Assembly (NCBI GenBank): GCA_965221815.1
Contig: OZ244915.1
Coordinates: 2,852,001-2,916,000 of the forward strand
DNA from: JAPOXR01 sp965221815
GTDB lineage: Bacteria; Pseudomonadota; Alphaproteobacteria; Rhodobacterales; Rhodobacteraceae
Direction: 5' to 3'
Length of the DNA: 64,000 nt
In this document: positions 36,793 through 46,948 of the stretch, piece after piece
Layout: each line of letters opens with the position of its first letter
How positions within the stretch are numbered: the first letter of the stretch is position 1
Program-made: the position numbers and the translations under genes
Notes under the pieces: model-generated
What the model was told of the DNA's origin: nothing
What the model saw: only the letters and a program-made list of their open reading frames with translations
Database searches by the model: none

Positions 36793-37669
36793 AGGCCCGT
36801 TGACAATTATCGTGCCGCCACCACGCCCGCCATCAGATAAATCCCGGCTGCGAAGCTTGCGCGGGTCTTGTCGTATCGCGTGGCGAGACCCCGGAACTCC
36901 TTGATTTTCGCAAAGAAATTCTCGATTCGGTGCCGCTCCTTGTAGGCGTCGCGGTCAAAATCGCGGGGCGTGCTTCGGTTCGACCGCGGCGGGATCACCG
37001 CCGTAATCTCGCGTTCTGCCAATGTGTCCAGCACCCCATCCGCGTCAAAGGCCTTGTCGCCAATCAACGTCTCACAGGTGAGATCGTCCAGGAGTTCACG
37101 CACAGCCTTGAGATCGTGAGTCTGACCGGGGAGAATCACAAACCGGATCAGATGTCCGACAGCATCGGTGAGAACCACGACCTTGCGGGTCAACCCTCCT
37201 TTTGAGCGACCGATTCCTTCCGATTCTGATCCCCCTTTTTGGCCCCGGAGGCCTTCTGGTGCGCTTGCATGATCGTGCCATCCACAGACACCATTGACAG
37301 ATCCAGATCACCGGATAACTCATTGAAAATACGTTCAAAAAGATTCGCTTGGGTCCAACGCCGGAACCGCTTGAAGACACTGTTCCATCGCCCAAAATGC
37401 GGCGGGAGATCACGCCAGGGGGTTCCTGTCCGGAACCGCCAGAGAACCCCTTCCAGAAAAAGACGATTGTCGACAGCTGTGCACCCCGGGTCAGTCACCT
37501 TGCCCGGACACAGCGGGGCCACCCGCGCCCACATCTCATCCGTCAAAACTGTGCGATCTGCATTCATCTTGTCACCTGCCTCGTCTGCTCGTGCCGCCTT
37601 TTTCGGCGTGCAATGCCGACACAAATACACGACAAGAACTCAAGACGCAAGGCAATTGTCAACGGGCCT
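36793..37669 (-). mobile_element. IS5-family element, copy C (877 bp, complete)
   Basis: The terminal repeats are as in copy B, with TA duplicated at 36791-36792 and 37670-37671, and reversed orientation. It borders the ParB/nuclease/methyltransferase operon on its left. Confidence 0.92.
36807..37567 (-). CDS. IS5-family transposase, OrfA-OrfB by -1 frameshift (copy C)
   Basis: OrfA runs from 37567 (MNADRTV) to 37190 and OrfB follows in the -1 frame to 36807. The catalytic segments SVDGTIM, IGDKAFDAD and HRIENFFAKIKE are all intact. It differs from copy B by a set of linked substitutions (VRELL/ETLIGD/DGVLDTLAERE), which it shares with copy D. Confidence 0.82.
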
Positions 37670-37671
37670 TA

Positions 37672-38006
37672 GTCGGAAAAGGCAGGGTTTCTATCACTTG
37701 ATGAACCCTGGGCCGACACAACCCGCCCCGCCGGGAAGATGATCCTGACCGTTTTGGGGGATCACCGAATTTGAACATGCCCTGATCCTGGCGCACGAAC
37801 GAAAGGCGGAATGGCAGGCGGCGGGGTGAAGGTGTCCGTGGGGAATTCACAGGAATACGACGGTCACTGGGTTCCTGGTCGGGCTTGCCGATGGGAAGGC
37901 AAGAGCAGTGCGATAGGCGGTGCAAGGCCCTCCTTACAGCCGTTGCGTTTCAGGCTGGAAGTGGGGTAATGAGTATATTGGGGAAGAGTTTGCGTAGGGA
38001 TTGAGG
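37672..38006. other. Gap upstream of the ParB-like operon
   Basis: No supported gene is present. It should contain the promoter of the operon at 38007. The stretch AGGGA at 37996-38000 is the likely ribosome-binding site for GTG 38007. The rest may be remnant DNA beside IS5 copy C. Confidence 0.35.
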
Positions 38007-39155
38007 GTGCCGGATCAGATGAGCGACAGTATCATCCGCCCCTCGGATGTACCGATCAAGAAAGTGGAACAGGTTCCAGTCGACTGGCTCAAACTTGACC
38101 CAGAGAACCCGCGGCTGGTGAGCAGAGAGATCGCCGGCGAGGCCAGCATCATCTCGGAGCTTTATCGTGGTGAAGAGCTCAGCGAATTACTGCAATCGGT
38201 CGCATCTAACGGGTATTTGGACATTGAACCACTGATTGTGGAACTGGACGGTGACAAACTGACTGTTTTGGAAGGAAACCGTCGGCTCGCAACCATCAGG
38301 TTGTTCCGTGAGACACATCTTGTCGAAGAGGTGTCCCAAACGGGTGGGGTCAAAATCAGGCTTCCGGAAATTTCTGAGGAGAACCGTGCAACACTCGAAA
38401 AAGTTTCAGTTTATCGAGTCACCGGTCGGGCAAATGCACGGGCATACATCGGCTTCAAACACATCAATGGCGTTGCAAAATGGGAGTCATTTGCGAAGGC
38501 ACGGTTTGCTGCAAATTGGTACAGGCAGGGCGAGGTTAGCCTGGCAACAATCGCAGGGAAGATAGGAGACGGTCACGATACCATCAAGCGAATGGTTAAT
38601 GCAATTTACGTTCTTGATCAGGCAGAGGCAGAGTGCAACTTTGATCTGAACGACCGTGTGGCACCACGATTCAATTTCTCGCATCTTTACACTGCGTTGT
38701 CCCGTAGCCAGTATATGCAGTTTCTTGGATTGGACACATCGTGGACGAGCTACAATCCGCAGACCAGTCCCATCCCCGGAAGTAAAACCACAGCTCTTCT
38801 TGAGGTTCTGCGCTGGATTTACGGTTCGAAGGATCAGGAACAAGATCCTGTCGTTAGATCTCAGAATCCTGATATCAAGAACCTGGGCCATGTCTTGTTG
38901 AACGAAGAAGGCCTGACAGTTCTTAGGTCAACAAACTCTCTTTCTGAGGCACTTGAGAGCATTGCCCCGCCGTCCCAAAGGCTGTCCGAATCTTTGCTGG
39001 AGGCCAGGTCTGCCATTCGGGAAGCAGCAAACAGCCTGCGCGGATTTGATGGTCAAAATCAGGCCCTGATCGATATTGCGGATGATGTGTCTGAATCTGC
39101 CCAAGCCGTTTGCCAGAGAATGAAAAAGAAGAAAGCAGAATTGGATGCCGATTAG
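38007..39155 (+). CDS. ParB/Srx-fold (ParB N-terminal-like) domain protein
   Basis: This about 382-aa protein opens with WLKLDPENPRL (specificity of ParB-like N-domains), then GYLDIEPLIV and the box EGNRRLATIRLF (E89-G-N-R-R), the signature of the ParB/Srx CTPase/nuclease fold. An HTH-like segment (ATIAGKIGDGHDTIKRMVNAI) follows and the C-terminus is alpha-helical and charged. It is not a chromosome-partition ParB: no parA is nearby. It overlaps the next gene by 11 bp and forms a three-gene operon with a nuclease-like protein and a DNA methyltransferase, pointing to a restriction or other DNA-defence role. The start could also be ATG 38019 or TTG 38001. Confidence 0.8.
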   Translation: MPDQMSDSIIRPSDVPIKKVEQVPVDWLKLDPENPRLVSREIAGEASIISELYRGEELSELLQSVASNGYLDIEPLIVELDGDKLTVLEGNRRLATIRLFRETHLVEEVSQTGGVKIRLPEISEENRATLEKVSVYRVTGRANARAYIGFKHINGVAKWESFAKARFAANWYRQGEVSLATIAGKIGDGHDTIKRMVNAIYVLDQAEAECNFDLNDRVAPRFNFSHLYTALSRSQYMQFLGLDTSWTSYNPQTSPIPGSKTTALLEVLRWIYGSKDQEQDPVVRSQNPDIKNLGHVLLNEEGLTVLRSTNSLSEALESIAPPSQRLSESLLEARSAIREAANSLRGFDGQNQALIDIADDVSESAQAVCQRMKKKKAELDAD

Positions 39156-40149
39156 CATCTACCTGCCTACAGATTCCTTCGGCGGCACCTCTCCAAATGA
39201 CCTCGATCTGGCTGCAGACTTCCTTGAGTTGTCGGCTATCTTTTCTCTCGAAAAATGTGCACTGACCCAGTTGCTTGGTGAGGCACTTAGACTGAACAGC
39301 AATGGTGAATATTCTTCTGTTGGTGGGGAGATTACTGAGCAGGAAGACATTGAATCAGGTGCCGCCTTAATGATCTCCAAACGCAAGAAGGCATTGGGAA
39401 GCGCTTATCCATTCGAGATTTCCGGGGACGGTCGCCTGGTTCTGTACGATGCTACGCAGAGAAGCTATGGTCAGGCCGCGTATGTAATCTCTTTGGTTCT
39501 TTCAAATCTCAGTCCTTTCACGCCGATGCTTGATAATTCGGGCCTGCACCCGAGCAATTCGGATGTCACCTTTTTGCGGGAGTGCTTTCAATACTTTGCC
39601 ACAGCCGCATTGGCTGCAGAGATTGGTGGTCAGGCATGGTCATTCGGTTTTCCGCGCCCGGATGGCACCGGTTTCCTGCCAAAACTCAAAGAGATCTGGG
39701 TGGTCCTGAAAGATGGGATTGTTGATCCCGAAGTCGGTGAGGTTCCAGATAAACCCAAAGACGACGGAATCGATGTCTTTGCTTGCAGGCCCCATGCTGA
39801 CGGCCTCCCAGGCTTCTTGTTTGCGGCAGCTCAGGTCGCAACCGGTAAAAATTGGCAAGAGAAACCCCTCCGCGGTCATCTTAATTCTGTTTTTTTCGGA
39901 AGGTGGTTTTCGAGGGAGCCCGTAACGCTACCGTTATCCTATCATATTGTTCCTTTCGCTTTGCCCGAGACCGGATTCCGTGGCCATGTGAGATCTCTCG
40001 GCAATGTTTTGCACCGGTTGCGCTTGCCGCTCCGGGTCGAAGAAGCTGAAAGACTTCACAAACAGGGTGTCCCAATCGAGGCGTACGACCAACTTGAGAA
40101 AGCTGTGGAATGGGTCAATCAGTACGCATCACGTGAACTGGACCAATGA
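39145..40149 (+). CDS. Putative PD-(D/E)XK-type nuclease of a three-gene operon
   Basis: This 334-aa protein belongs to no named family that I recognise. The key observation is DDGIDVFA (D210) followed 20 residues later by QVATGKNW (Q230-K235), the spacing and chemistry of a PD-(D/E)XK active site with Q in the third position. The N-terminal about 190 residues are mostly helical and may bind DNA or its partners. It overlaps the ParB-like gene by 11 bp and the methyltransferase start by 4 bp (ATGA), so the three proteins are made together. With a methyltransferase next door, a restriction role is the simplest reading (inference). Confidence 0.65.
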   Translation: MPISIYLPTDSFGGTSPNDLDLAADFLELSAIFSLEKCALTQLLGEALRLNSNGEYSSVGGEITEQEDIESGAALMISKRKKALGSAYPFEISGDGRLVLYDATQRSYGQAAYVISLVLSNLSPFTPMLDNSGLHPSNSDVTFLRECFQYFATAALAAEIGGQAWSFGFPRPDGTGFLPKLKEIWVVLKDGIVDPEVGEVPDKPKDDGIDVFACRPHADGLPGFLFAAAQVATGKNWQEKPLRGHLNSVFFGRWFSREPVTLPLSYHIVPFALPETGFRGHVRSLGNVLHRLRLPLRVEEAERLHKQGVPIEAYDQLEKAVEWVNQYASRELDQ

Positions 40150-41240
40150 GGCACAGATTTCACTCCATATGCCCTTACTTTGCGATGTTCCCAGAGACGT
40201 TCGTTGCAAAACACCTTACAGCCTCTCGGTACTGCGGTGTTGTGTTCGACCCGTTCTGTGGCCGGGGAACCACGGTTTTTCAAAGTCTGATCCAAGGCCG
40301 TAATGCAGCAGGTTGTGACGTGCATCCAGTTGCCGTTTGCGTTTCCGGGGCCAAGAGCGACCCACCTGCCAAGGCCGATGTTCTCACCCGTCTGGGTCAA
40401 CTTGAAGACCTTTGCTCTGAAGCAAAGCACAGTGCGTGTGTCCCTCCAGGACTGGAGGAATTCTTTTCGTTGTGCTTTGCCTCCAGAACACTCCATCAGG
40501 TGATGTTTCTTCGGTCAGCACTCAATTGGGAAGACAGCAGAATCGATCGGTTTATTGCCGCCCTTGCACTGGGAGCGCTTCACGGCGAGTCACACAGAAG
40601 CTCCAGTTACTTCAGCAACCGCATGCCGCGGACAATCTCGACAAAGCCTGCGTATTCAATCCGATGGTGGAGAAGACACGGCTATAACCCTCCGGTACGA
40701 GATGTCTTCGAGATTCTTCGCCGTATGACTGATTTCCGGTTCGCAACTCCTCCTCCCGAGCGAGTCGGATCAATCAAGAAAGTCGATGCCCGCTACGCGT
40801 CGAACTCCTTCCTCTCAATTCATGGAGCCGTCACAAATATCATTACATCCCCACCGTATCTGGATACTACGAACTATCTCGAAGATCAGTGGCTACGGTG
40901 TTGGTTTCTGGGCGAAGAACCATTGTCAAGAGTGGATGATGATGACGGCCGTCATACGAATGCCGAGAAGTACTGGTTGTTTTTGAGAGAGTCGTGGGCA
41001 GGAATTTCGAAGTTGCTCGCAGATGAAGCTCTTTTCGTCGTGAGAATCGGCGGCCGCAGGTTGCAAAAAAACGAGATCCGAAGCAACCTGCTTGCCACAA
41101 TGTCAACAGGACTCGGTCGGCAGGTGACATTGATTGATCAGGGAGTCACTTCTGAAGTGAAACGGTCACAAGCCAGTAGCTTTCGAGGGTCCAAACCATC
41201 CGCATCCGTTGAACATGACTTCTGCTTTAGCGTTGCATAG
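40146..41240 (+). CDS. DNA methyltransferase (N6A/N4C type) of the ParB-nuclease operon
   Basis: This 364-aa protein has the SAM motif FDPFCGRGTT at residues 34-43 and the catalytic motif TSPPYLDTTNY at about 234. Motif I precedes motif IV. The S-P-P-Y tetrad is usual for N4-cytosine or N6-adenine enzymes. Between them lies a helical region likely to read the target. Its ATG lies in the ATGA overlap with the nuclease-like gene. The simplest role is protection of self DNA from that nuclease; alternatively the trio is a phage-sensing or modification-dependent system. Full length, no frame damage. Confidence 0.85.
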   Translation: MRHRFHSICPYFAMFPETFVAKHLTASRYCGVVFDPFCGRGTTVFQSLIQGRNAAGCDVHPVAVCVSGAKSDPPAKADVLTRLGQLEDLCSEAKHSACVPPGLEEFFSLCFASRTLHQVMFLRSALNWEDSRIDRFIAALALGALHGESHRSSSYFSNRMPRTISTKPAYSIRWWRRHGYNPPVRDVFEILRRMTDFRFATPPPERVGSIKKVDARYASNSFLSIHGAVTNIITSPPYLDTTNYLEDQWLRCWFLGEEPLSRVDDDDGRHTNAEKYWLFLRESWAGISKLLADEALFVVRIGGRRLQKNEIRSNLLATMSTGLGRQVTLIDQGVTSEVKRSQASSFRGSKPSASVEHDFCFSVA

Positions 41241-41620
41241 GAACCCAGTCTGTACGAAGGGTTCATAAAGGTTCCGACTGGACACAACTGCCAATTCTAT
41301 GCTGCAGATCCCTATGATTGTGGCGCGTCAATCAACCCATCGGCACAAGACACATCCGGTTGTGGTCTCCTGATTTCCCTGGATCCGAGGCACGCGACCA
41401 ACAGCACGTTGAGTCGATGCCGTTCCGGTCTGACGGATTGCCATTTCCCACCACGGTGTGCCCGTTGCCTTCAATCCGGCTCTATAATGTTGCGTGTTAT
41501 TCTTGTCGTGACAAATTGCTGCCCTATATATTTTCTGGGATCGTCCGCAGCCAACTCCCCGGAGATGTCATCGCGGACGGCCAACTCCCGCCGATCAATG
41601 CAATGCGAGGTAAGGCAGAA
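41241..41620. promoter_or_regulatory. dnaK upstream region with a possible promoter
   Basis: This 380-bp region has no gene. A perfect TATAAT lies at about 41483-41488, without a convincing -35 at normal spacing and without a clear sigma-32 element. The ribosome-binding site GAGG is at 41607-41610, ten nt before the dnaK ATG. Transcript mapping would be needed to place the heat-shock promoter. Confidence 0.3.
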
Positions 41621-43537
41621 ATGAGTAAGGTTATTGGAATCGATCTTGGCACAACCAACTCCTGTGTTGCCATCATGGATGGTTCACAACCCCGGGTTGT
41701 GGAGAATTCTGAGGGTGCCAGAACAACGCCATCCATCGTCGCCATGACTGACAGCGAACAGTTGGTTGGCCAGGCCGCCAAGCGGCAGGCGGTGACCAAT
41801 GCAGACAGCACCGTGTTCGCCGTCAAGCGGCTCATTGGTCGCCGATTTGATGACAAGATCATTGACACGGACAAACTTCCTTATGAAATCGTCGATGGTG
41901 GCAATGGCGATGCATGGGTACGAGTCCGCGACAAGAACTATTCGCCTGCGGAAATTTCTGCTGCCATTTTGCAAAAGATGAAGGAAACGGCCGAGAGCTA
42001 TCTGGGTGAAAGCGTATCGCAAGCGGTCATTACAGTCCCGGCCTACTTCAATGATGCACAACGCCAGGCCACCAAGGACGCTGGTAAAATCGCCGGGCTG
42101 GAAGTGTTGAGAATTGTCAACGAGCCAACCGCGGCGGCCCTCGCCTACGGTCTCGACAAGCAGGAATCGAAAACAATCGCCGTCTATGATCTTGGTGGTG
42201 GAACCTTCGATATTACAATCCTTGAAATCGACGATGGCCTGTTCGAGGTCCGCTCGACCAACGGCGACACCCATCTCGGTGGCGAGGATTTTGACATGGC
42301 CATTGTTGATCATCTCGCGAGCGAGTTCAAAAAACAGAACGGTGTCGACCTGACCAAGGATGTGATGGCATTGCAACGTCTCAAGGAAGCGGCAGAAAAA
42401 GCCAAGATTGAACTCTCGTCAAGCCAGGAAACGGAGATCAACCAACCCTTCATCTCGATGGATACCGGTAGCGGTCAACCTCTCCATCTCGTCACCAAGT
42501 TGACCAGAGCCAAGCTGGAAGGACTTGTCGGATCACTGATCAAGGGATCGCTTAAACCTTGCGCGGCGGCGCTCAAGGATGCCGAATTGAAAAAGTCGGA
42601 TATCGATGAGGTGGTGCTGGTAGGTGGCATGACAAGGATGCCACTGGTGATCAAGGAAGTGTCCGCCTTCTTCGGCAAGGCGCCCCACAAGGGCGTTAAT
42701 CCGGACGAGGTGGTTGCCATGGGTGCAGCCATACAGGCCGGAGTCCTGCGCGGCGATGTCAAGGATGTTGTCCTTCTTGATGTGACTCCGCTCTCGCTCG
42801 GAATCGAAACGCTCGGCGGCGTGTTTACGCGCCTCATCGAGCGCAACACAACGATTCCGACGAAAAAATCGCAGATCTTCTCGACTGCCGAAGACAATCA
42901 GGGTGCGGTGACGATCCGAGTGTTTCAGGGCGAACGCGAGATGGCAGAAGACAACAAACTGCTGGGGCAATTCAATCTCGAAGATATTCCGCCGGCACCA
43001 CGCGGTGTCCCGCAAATCGAGGTGTCGTTTGATATTGATGCAGATGGGATTGTGTCGGTCACCGCAACAGACAAGGGAACCGGCAAGGAACACCGGATCA
43101 CCATCCAGGCTTCGGGTGGCCTTTCCGAAACCGACATTGAAAAGATGGTGGCTGATGCTGAGGCAAATGCTGAAGCTGACCGACAGCGCAAGGATCTGGT
43201 GGAGACACGCAACCAAGGTGAATCGCTGGTCGATTCGACGCGGAAGTCTCTCGAAGAACATGGCGACAAGGTCGACGCATCCACCGTGGAGGCCATTGAA
43301 CTCGCCCTGAAGGCACTGGAAAAAGAGCTGGAGGGTGACGACGCTGAGAAAATCAAGTCGGGAATCCAGAATCTCACTGACGCGGCGATGAAGCTTGGCC
43401 AGGCCATCTATGAAGCCCAGGCGGCGGAAAACAGCGAAGCGGAAAGCACTGATGCAGCACCTGCAGACGATGCCGAAGTAGTTGACGCTGAATTTGAAGA
43501 CGTTGACGACAACGGCGACGACAAGCAGAAGAGCTGA
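41621..43537 (+). CDS. dnaK: Molecular chaperone DnaK (Hsp70)
   Basis: This 638-aa chaperone opens with GIDLGTTNSC (phosphate 1 loop). It contains the IAGLEVLRIVNEPTAAALAYG and YDLGGGTFD segments of the ATPase domain, then the substrate-binding domain (LLDVTPLSLGIET), with a charged C-terminal tail ending EDVDDNGDDKQKS. I take ATG 41621 because GAGG precedes it and the family begins MSKVIGIDLGTT; a longer in-frame extension upstream is not coding-like. It is followed by dnaJ after 45 bp, the standard order; grpE is elsewhere in this window (62888). Confidence 0.97.
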   Translation: MSKVIGIDLGTTNSCVAIMDGSQPRVVENSEGARTTPSIVAMTDSEQLVGQAAKRQAVTNADSTVFAVKRLIGRRFDDKIIDTDKLPYEIVDGGNGDAWVRVRDKNYSPAEISAAILQKMKETAESYLGESVSQAVITVPAYFNDAQRQATKDAGKIAGLEVLRIVNEPTAAALAYGLDKQESKTIAVYDLGGGTFDITILEIDDGLFEVRSTNGDTHLGGEDFDMAIVDHLASEFKKQNGVDLTKDVMALQRLKEAAEKAKIELSSSQETEINQPFISMDTGSGQPLHLVTKLTRAKLEGLVGSLIKGSLKPCAAALKDAELKKSDIDEVVLVGGMTRMPLVIKEVSAFFGKAPHKGVNPDEVVAMGAAIQAGVLRGDVKDVVLLDVTPLSLGIETLGGVFTRLIERNTTIPTKKSQIFSTAEDNQGAVTIRVFQGEREMAEDNKLLGQFNLEDIPPAPRGVPQIEVSFDIDADGIVSVTATDKGTGKEHRITIQASGGLSETDIEKMVADAEANAEADRQRKDLVETRNQGESLVDSTRKSLEEHGDKVDASTVEAIELALKALEKELEGDDAEKIKSGIQNLTDAAMKLGQAIYEAQAAENSEAESTDAAPADDAEVVDAEFEDVDDNGDDKQKS

Positions 43538-43582
43538 GTCACAGTCGCGTAACTGCGCAGTTGACGGGTGCTGGACCAAGAC

Positions 43583-44728
43583 ATGGCGGGCGGCGGCGAC
43601 TATTACTCCACTCTTGGAGTGACTCGATCCGCCTCCGCCGACGAAATCAAGAAAGCCTATCGCCGCAAAGCGCGGCAGCTTCACCCTGACCAGAACAAGG
43701 ATAATCCCTCGGCCGAGGCCGAATTCAAACAGGTCAATGAGGCCTATGACGTTCTGAAAGATCAGGAGAAAAAGAGCCTTTATGACCGTGTTGGTCATGA
43801 GACCTATAAATCGGCGGCAGCGAGCGGTGGCGCACAGGGTTTCTCTCAACACGGCGCACAATTCAGTTCAGGTTTCACCGATGTTTTCGAGGATCTCTTT
43901 GGAGACATCATGGGGGGTGGCCGCCGTGGGCGAACCAGCAATCGTGGTTCAGATCTGCGCTTTGATGTCACGCTCGACCTCGAAGACGCCTATGCTGGCG
44001 TCAGGAAGCGGATTTCTGTTCCCACATCGATCACCTGTGATTCCTGCCACGGGCAGGGAACAAGCAGTGGTGCGTCACCACAGGTCTGTCCAACCTGCTC
44101 GGGGGCCGGAAAAGTTCGTGCCCAGCAGGGATTTTTCGCCATTGAGCGAACCTGCCACACATGCGGGGGCAGTGGTCAAATCATCAGCGATCCCTGTCGC
44201 ATCTGCAATGGCGCTGGACGACTCAATAGAGAGCGGAGGCTGGATGTCGATATTCCGGCTGGTGTTGAAACGGGGTCACGAATCCGCCTGAGCGGCAAGG
44301 GACAGGCCGGCTTGCGCGGCGGCGAAGCGGGCGATCTCTATGTTTTTGTGAATATCCGCGAGCATGAGATCTTTCTTAGAGATGGACAAAATCTTGCCTG
44401 TACCATCCCGGTATCCATGACCATGGCTGCGCTTGGTGGAGATGTGGAAGTTCCAACGATCAGCGGTGGCCGCTCAAAGATCAAGGTGCCCGCTGGAAGT
44501 CAATCCGGCAAACGATTCCGGATGAGTGGCAAGGGCATGCCATCAATCCGCAATACACGCAACAATGGCGATCTGTATGTCGAGTTGTTTGTCGAAACGC
44601 CCTCCAACCTCAGCGACGAGCAAAAGGAGCTTTTACGAAAGTTTGAGGAACTTTCAAACACCAAGACGCGACGTCGGCAACGATCGGGGGGCACATTCAA
44701 AGGCTTTTGGGAAGATATCAAGAGTTAA
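43583..44728 (+). CDS. dnaJ: Chaperone DnaJ (Hsp40)
   Basis: This 381-aa co-chaperone stimulates DnaK ATPase. The J domain occupies residues 1-70 with the HPD motif (LHPDQNKDN), followed by a Gly/Phe-rich linker. Four zinc-finger repeats CxxCxGxG then follow (CDSCHGQG, CPTCSGAG, CHTCGGSG, CRICNGAG), and the C-terminal peptide-binding domain ends with a Lys/Arg-rich tail. All key residues are present. I chose ATG 43583 (MAGGGDYY); codons upstream do not match. Confidence 0.96.
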   Translation: MAGGGDYYSTLGVTRSASADEIKKAYRRKARQLHPDQNKDNPSAEAEFKQVNEAYDVLKDQEKKSLYDRVGHETYKSAAASGGAQGFSQHGAQFSSGFTDVFEDLFGDIMGGGRRGRTSNRGSDLRFDVTLDLEDAYAGVRKRISVPTSITCDSCHGQGTSSGASPQVCPTCSGAGKVRAQQGFFAIERTCHTCGGSGQIISDPCRICNGAGRLNRERRLDVDIPAGVETGSRIRLSGKGQAGLRGGEAGDLYVFVNIREHEIFLRDGQNLACTIPVSMTMAALGGDVEVPTISGGRSKIKVPAGSQSGKRFRMSGKGMPSIRNTRNNGDLYVELFVETPSNLSDEQKELLRKFEELSNTKTRRRQRSGGTFKGFWEDIKS

Positions 44729-45110
44729 CGGTCTGATCACGACCATTTCAAGATCGCATCAGCTCAGAAACAGAAAAACTTTTCTGACTTGCCGAACATA
44801 TCCGTCATGTCAGTTTGTATATCCACTTAGAGTTTGACCTGAAAGTCCAACCAACAACGGGAGTGGTTCTCGTCTGGCGGACTCGTAAATTTTCAACCTG
44901 TTGAAAACGCGTGGTTTTTTGAATCCTGATGGTGTGCGTTTGGGTGGTTTGGCGGAATTTTTGGAAAAATCCCGGAATTTGACCCGATCGGGGTGAAGTT
45001 GTTGGGTGTGTCTGCCGGATCGGGTCGCGTGTTCCAGGACGAAAATTCTCCATGATGGAGACGTATGAGACGGAACACGCGGATGACCGATTGACACTCT
45101 GACATCTCTG
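44729..45110. other. Gap after dnaJ, probably IS remnant flank
   Basis: No gene is present. The right part, with GATCGGG repeats near 44990-45030, leads into the decayed ISKra4-like element. No strong terminator was found directly after dnaJ. Confidence 0.3.
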
Positions 45111-46090
45111 TTGCCAAGACCGATACGGACAGAGCGCAGGTGCGGCAGCGGATCGCGGACACCCTGCAGGCCGCGGCGACGCAGTTGCAGGACACGGGGC
45201 TCAAAGAGGATCTGGCCCGCTTGTTTCGGGAGGATCCGCATCAGGCGGAGCTTGATCTGCGTGATGCGGTCGCGGGTTGGGCCCGCGGGCTGTGGGGTCA
45301 GGCCTTTGCGGCGCTCGATGATCATGGGGACCGGTTGCAGATTGATGGGAAAAGTGATCGCCAGGTGGCGGCCTCGCCGGGTCAGGCGACGACCCTGTTC
45401 GGCACCGTGACCTTTCCCCGCGGGCACGGTCTCGCCCGTCCGGCACGGGGCCGTCCGTGGTGCCGACAGAGCCGATTCGGGGCCTGACCACGGGTGGGGA
45501 CGGGCGCGGCGGCCGGTCTCTCGGCGGCGATCATGGCCAACCTGCCGGCACGCGATGGGGCGGATCTGTGGTGCGGGTCCCGCAACGCGCAGTCTGATCC
45601 GCCTGACGGCAGAGATGGGGCAGGAGTTTGAGGATCAGGCGGACGATCTCCTCACAGAGGTGCGGGGCGATGAGAGCCGGCATGATGATGCGGTGGCCCT
45701 GCGGGTCTCGCGGGATGGGACCATGCGACGCATGCCTGCGGAAGAGCGGGATGGACAGGCTGATGAACATGGCTGGCGTGAGGCCGCCTGCGGTGTTGTA
45801 GCCCAACTCGACAGCAATGGGGCGATGCTGACACAGCGTTATTTTGCCCGGCTTCCCGAACCCGGCAAGACCTGTCTGAAACGCCCGATCAGTCAGGAGG
45901 TGTGGCACTGGAGGCCGCAGGCGGCCGGGCAAGACAGAGAGTTGAAGAGTGTCGCCATCGCCGATGGGGCCCGGGACAACGGGACTTGTCTGGAGAGTGT
46001 GACCCCGGATATCCGGCTCATCGATGTCGGGCAGGCCTGCCAAGTCTCTCAAGGCCGCGGCCGATGCCGCTGACGGGGCCGAGAGTGCCA
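45111..46090 (+). pseudogene. Decayed ISKra4-family transposase remnant
   Basis: The order and spacing of motifs match ISKra4 transposases, in shifting frames. The N-terminal helical part (VRQRIADTLQAAATQLQDTG) and the segment LFGTVTFPRG fall in one frame. After frame changes near 45480-45560 come AVALRVSRDGTMRRMPAEE and VAIADGARDNGTCLESVTP. Several frameshifts separate them, so it cannot be functional. It truncates the hsdR remnant on its right. Its terminal repeats are not obvious. Confidence 0.65.
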
Positions 46091-46099
46091 GGAGCACGG

Positions 46100-46948
46100 C
46101 GTGGTTCGATACAGACAAGGCCATCCTGACAGACGATCCCCATATTGCGTGGGCACGGTGATCGCCTGCACGGCATCAATCTGGTATGGCCGCATCATCA
46201 TGAGTTTCTGTTCGGTGGCGACCAGAACCATGTACCGGCTGATCATCCGGGTTAGGGTGCATTTGGCGAGGACCTGTTTGGCAAAGTCATCGAGACAGTC
46301 GATCTTGACATTGTTGGCATCGGCAAACCGGTAGATTGGCAAGAACTGCTCATCGGGGCCAAACACGAAGTGTTTGGCGTTGTTGTTGGCAAAGTACACG
46401 GTGTTGTCCCAATTGCTAACGATGAAGAGCTGGATGAAGCAGAGCAGGGTACGCGTGTAGCCGTTGCCGGGATCGCTCTTGTAGGCGACGATCTACTTCA
46501 TGGCCTTGCGGTGATTGACGCCAAGGGCCTTCAGCTCGATCTGGGTAACCGGGACGCCGTTCATCAGGAGGATGACATCGTAACGGTGGTGGCTGTAATC
46601 GGTGTTGATCCGCAGCTGGTTGACGACCTCGAACCTGTTCTTGCACCAGTCGTCTGTATTGACGAGCGTATAGTGGAGTGGCGTGCCATCCTCGCGGATG
46701 AAGGTCTCGCGGTTCCGTAGGGCCTTGGCGGCCGTGAACACATCCGCGGTGACGATCTGGTCAAGCAACCGCCGGAACTCTGTGCCGGTCAGAGACACGC
46801 GGTTCAGGGTCTCGAAATGCTGGCGGAAGTTCCGTTCAAGGGCGGCCCGGTCCCGGATGTCCGACCGATAGACGTATTTGAGACCCTGCAACGTGGCAAT
46901 CAGGGCGTCTTCGATTGTCTGTTCTGCCGACTTCTTCTTGGTGGCCAT
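46100..46948 (-). pseudogene. hsdR: Type I restriction enzyme R subunit (HsdR) 5' remnant
   Basis: From ATG 46948 the frame encodes an HsdR N-terminal domain (TIEDALIATLQGLKYVYRSD; the nuclease motif YDVILLMNGVPVTQIELK). It stops at 46493, continues in another frame around 46399-46130 (VYFANNNAKHFVFGPDEQFL and RPYQIDAVQAI), and then ends at the ISKra4 remnant. All motor and C-terminal domains are missing, and no hsdM or hsdS is nearby. It is a dead relic of a type I restriction system. Confidence 0.8.

Noticed and set aside
38007..39155. Chromosome-partition ParB
   Set aside because: No parA, no parS-like sites seen, and the genes form an operon with a methyltransferase.
41318..41620. N-terminal extension of dnaK by about 100 codons
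   Set aside because: The family starts at MSKVIGIDLGTT and GAGG precedes ATG 41621; the upstream part does not look coding.
42533..43861. 442-codon frame antisense to dnaK and the dnaK-dnaJ junction
   Set aside because: Long antisense frames are well known over dnaK because of its codon bias; no ribosome-binding site or family.
44810..45427. 205-codon minus-strand frame after dnaJ
   Set aside because: It lies across the ISKra4 relic in antisense, with Arg/Pro-rich low-complexity content typical of a shadow.
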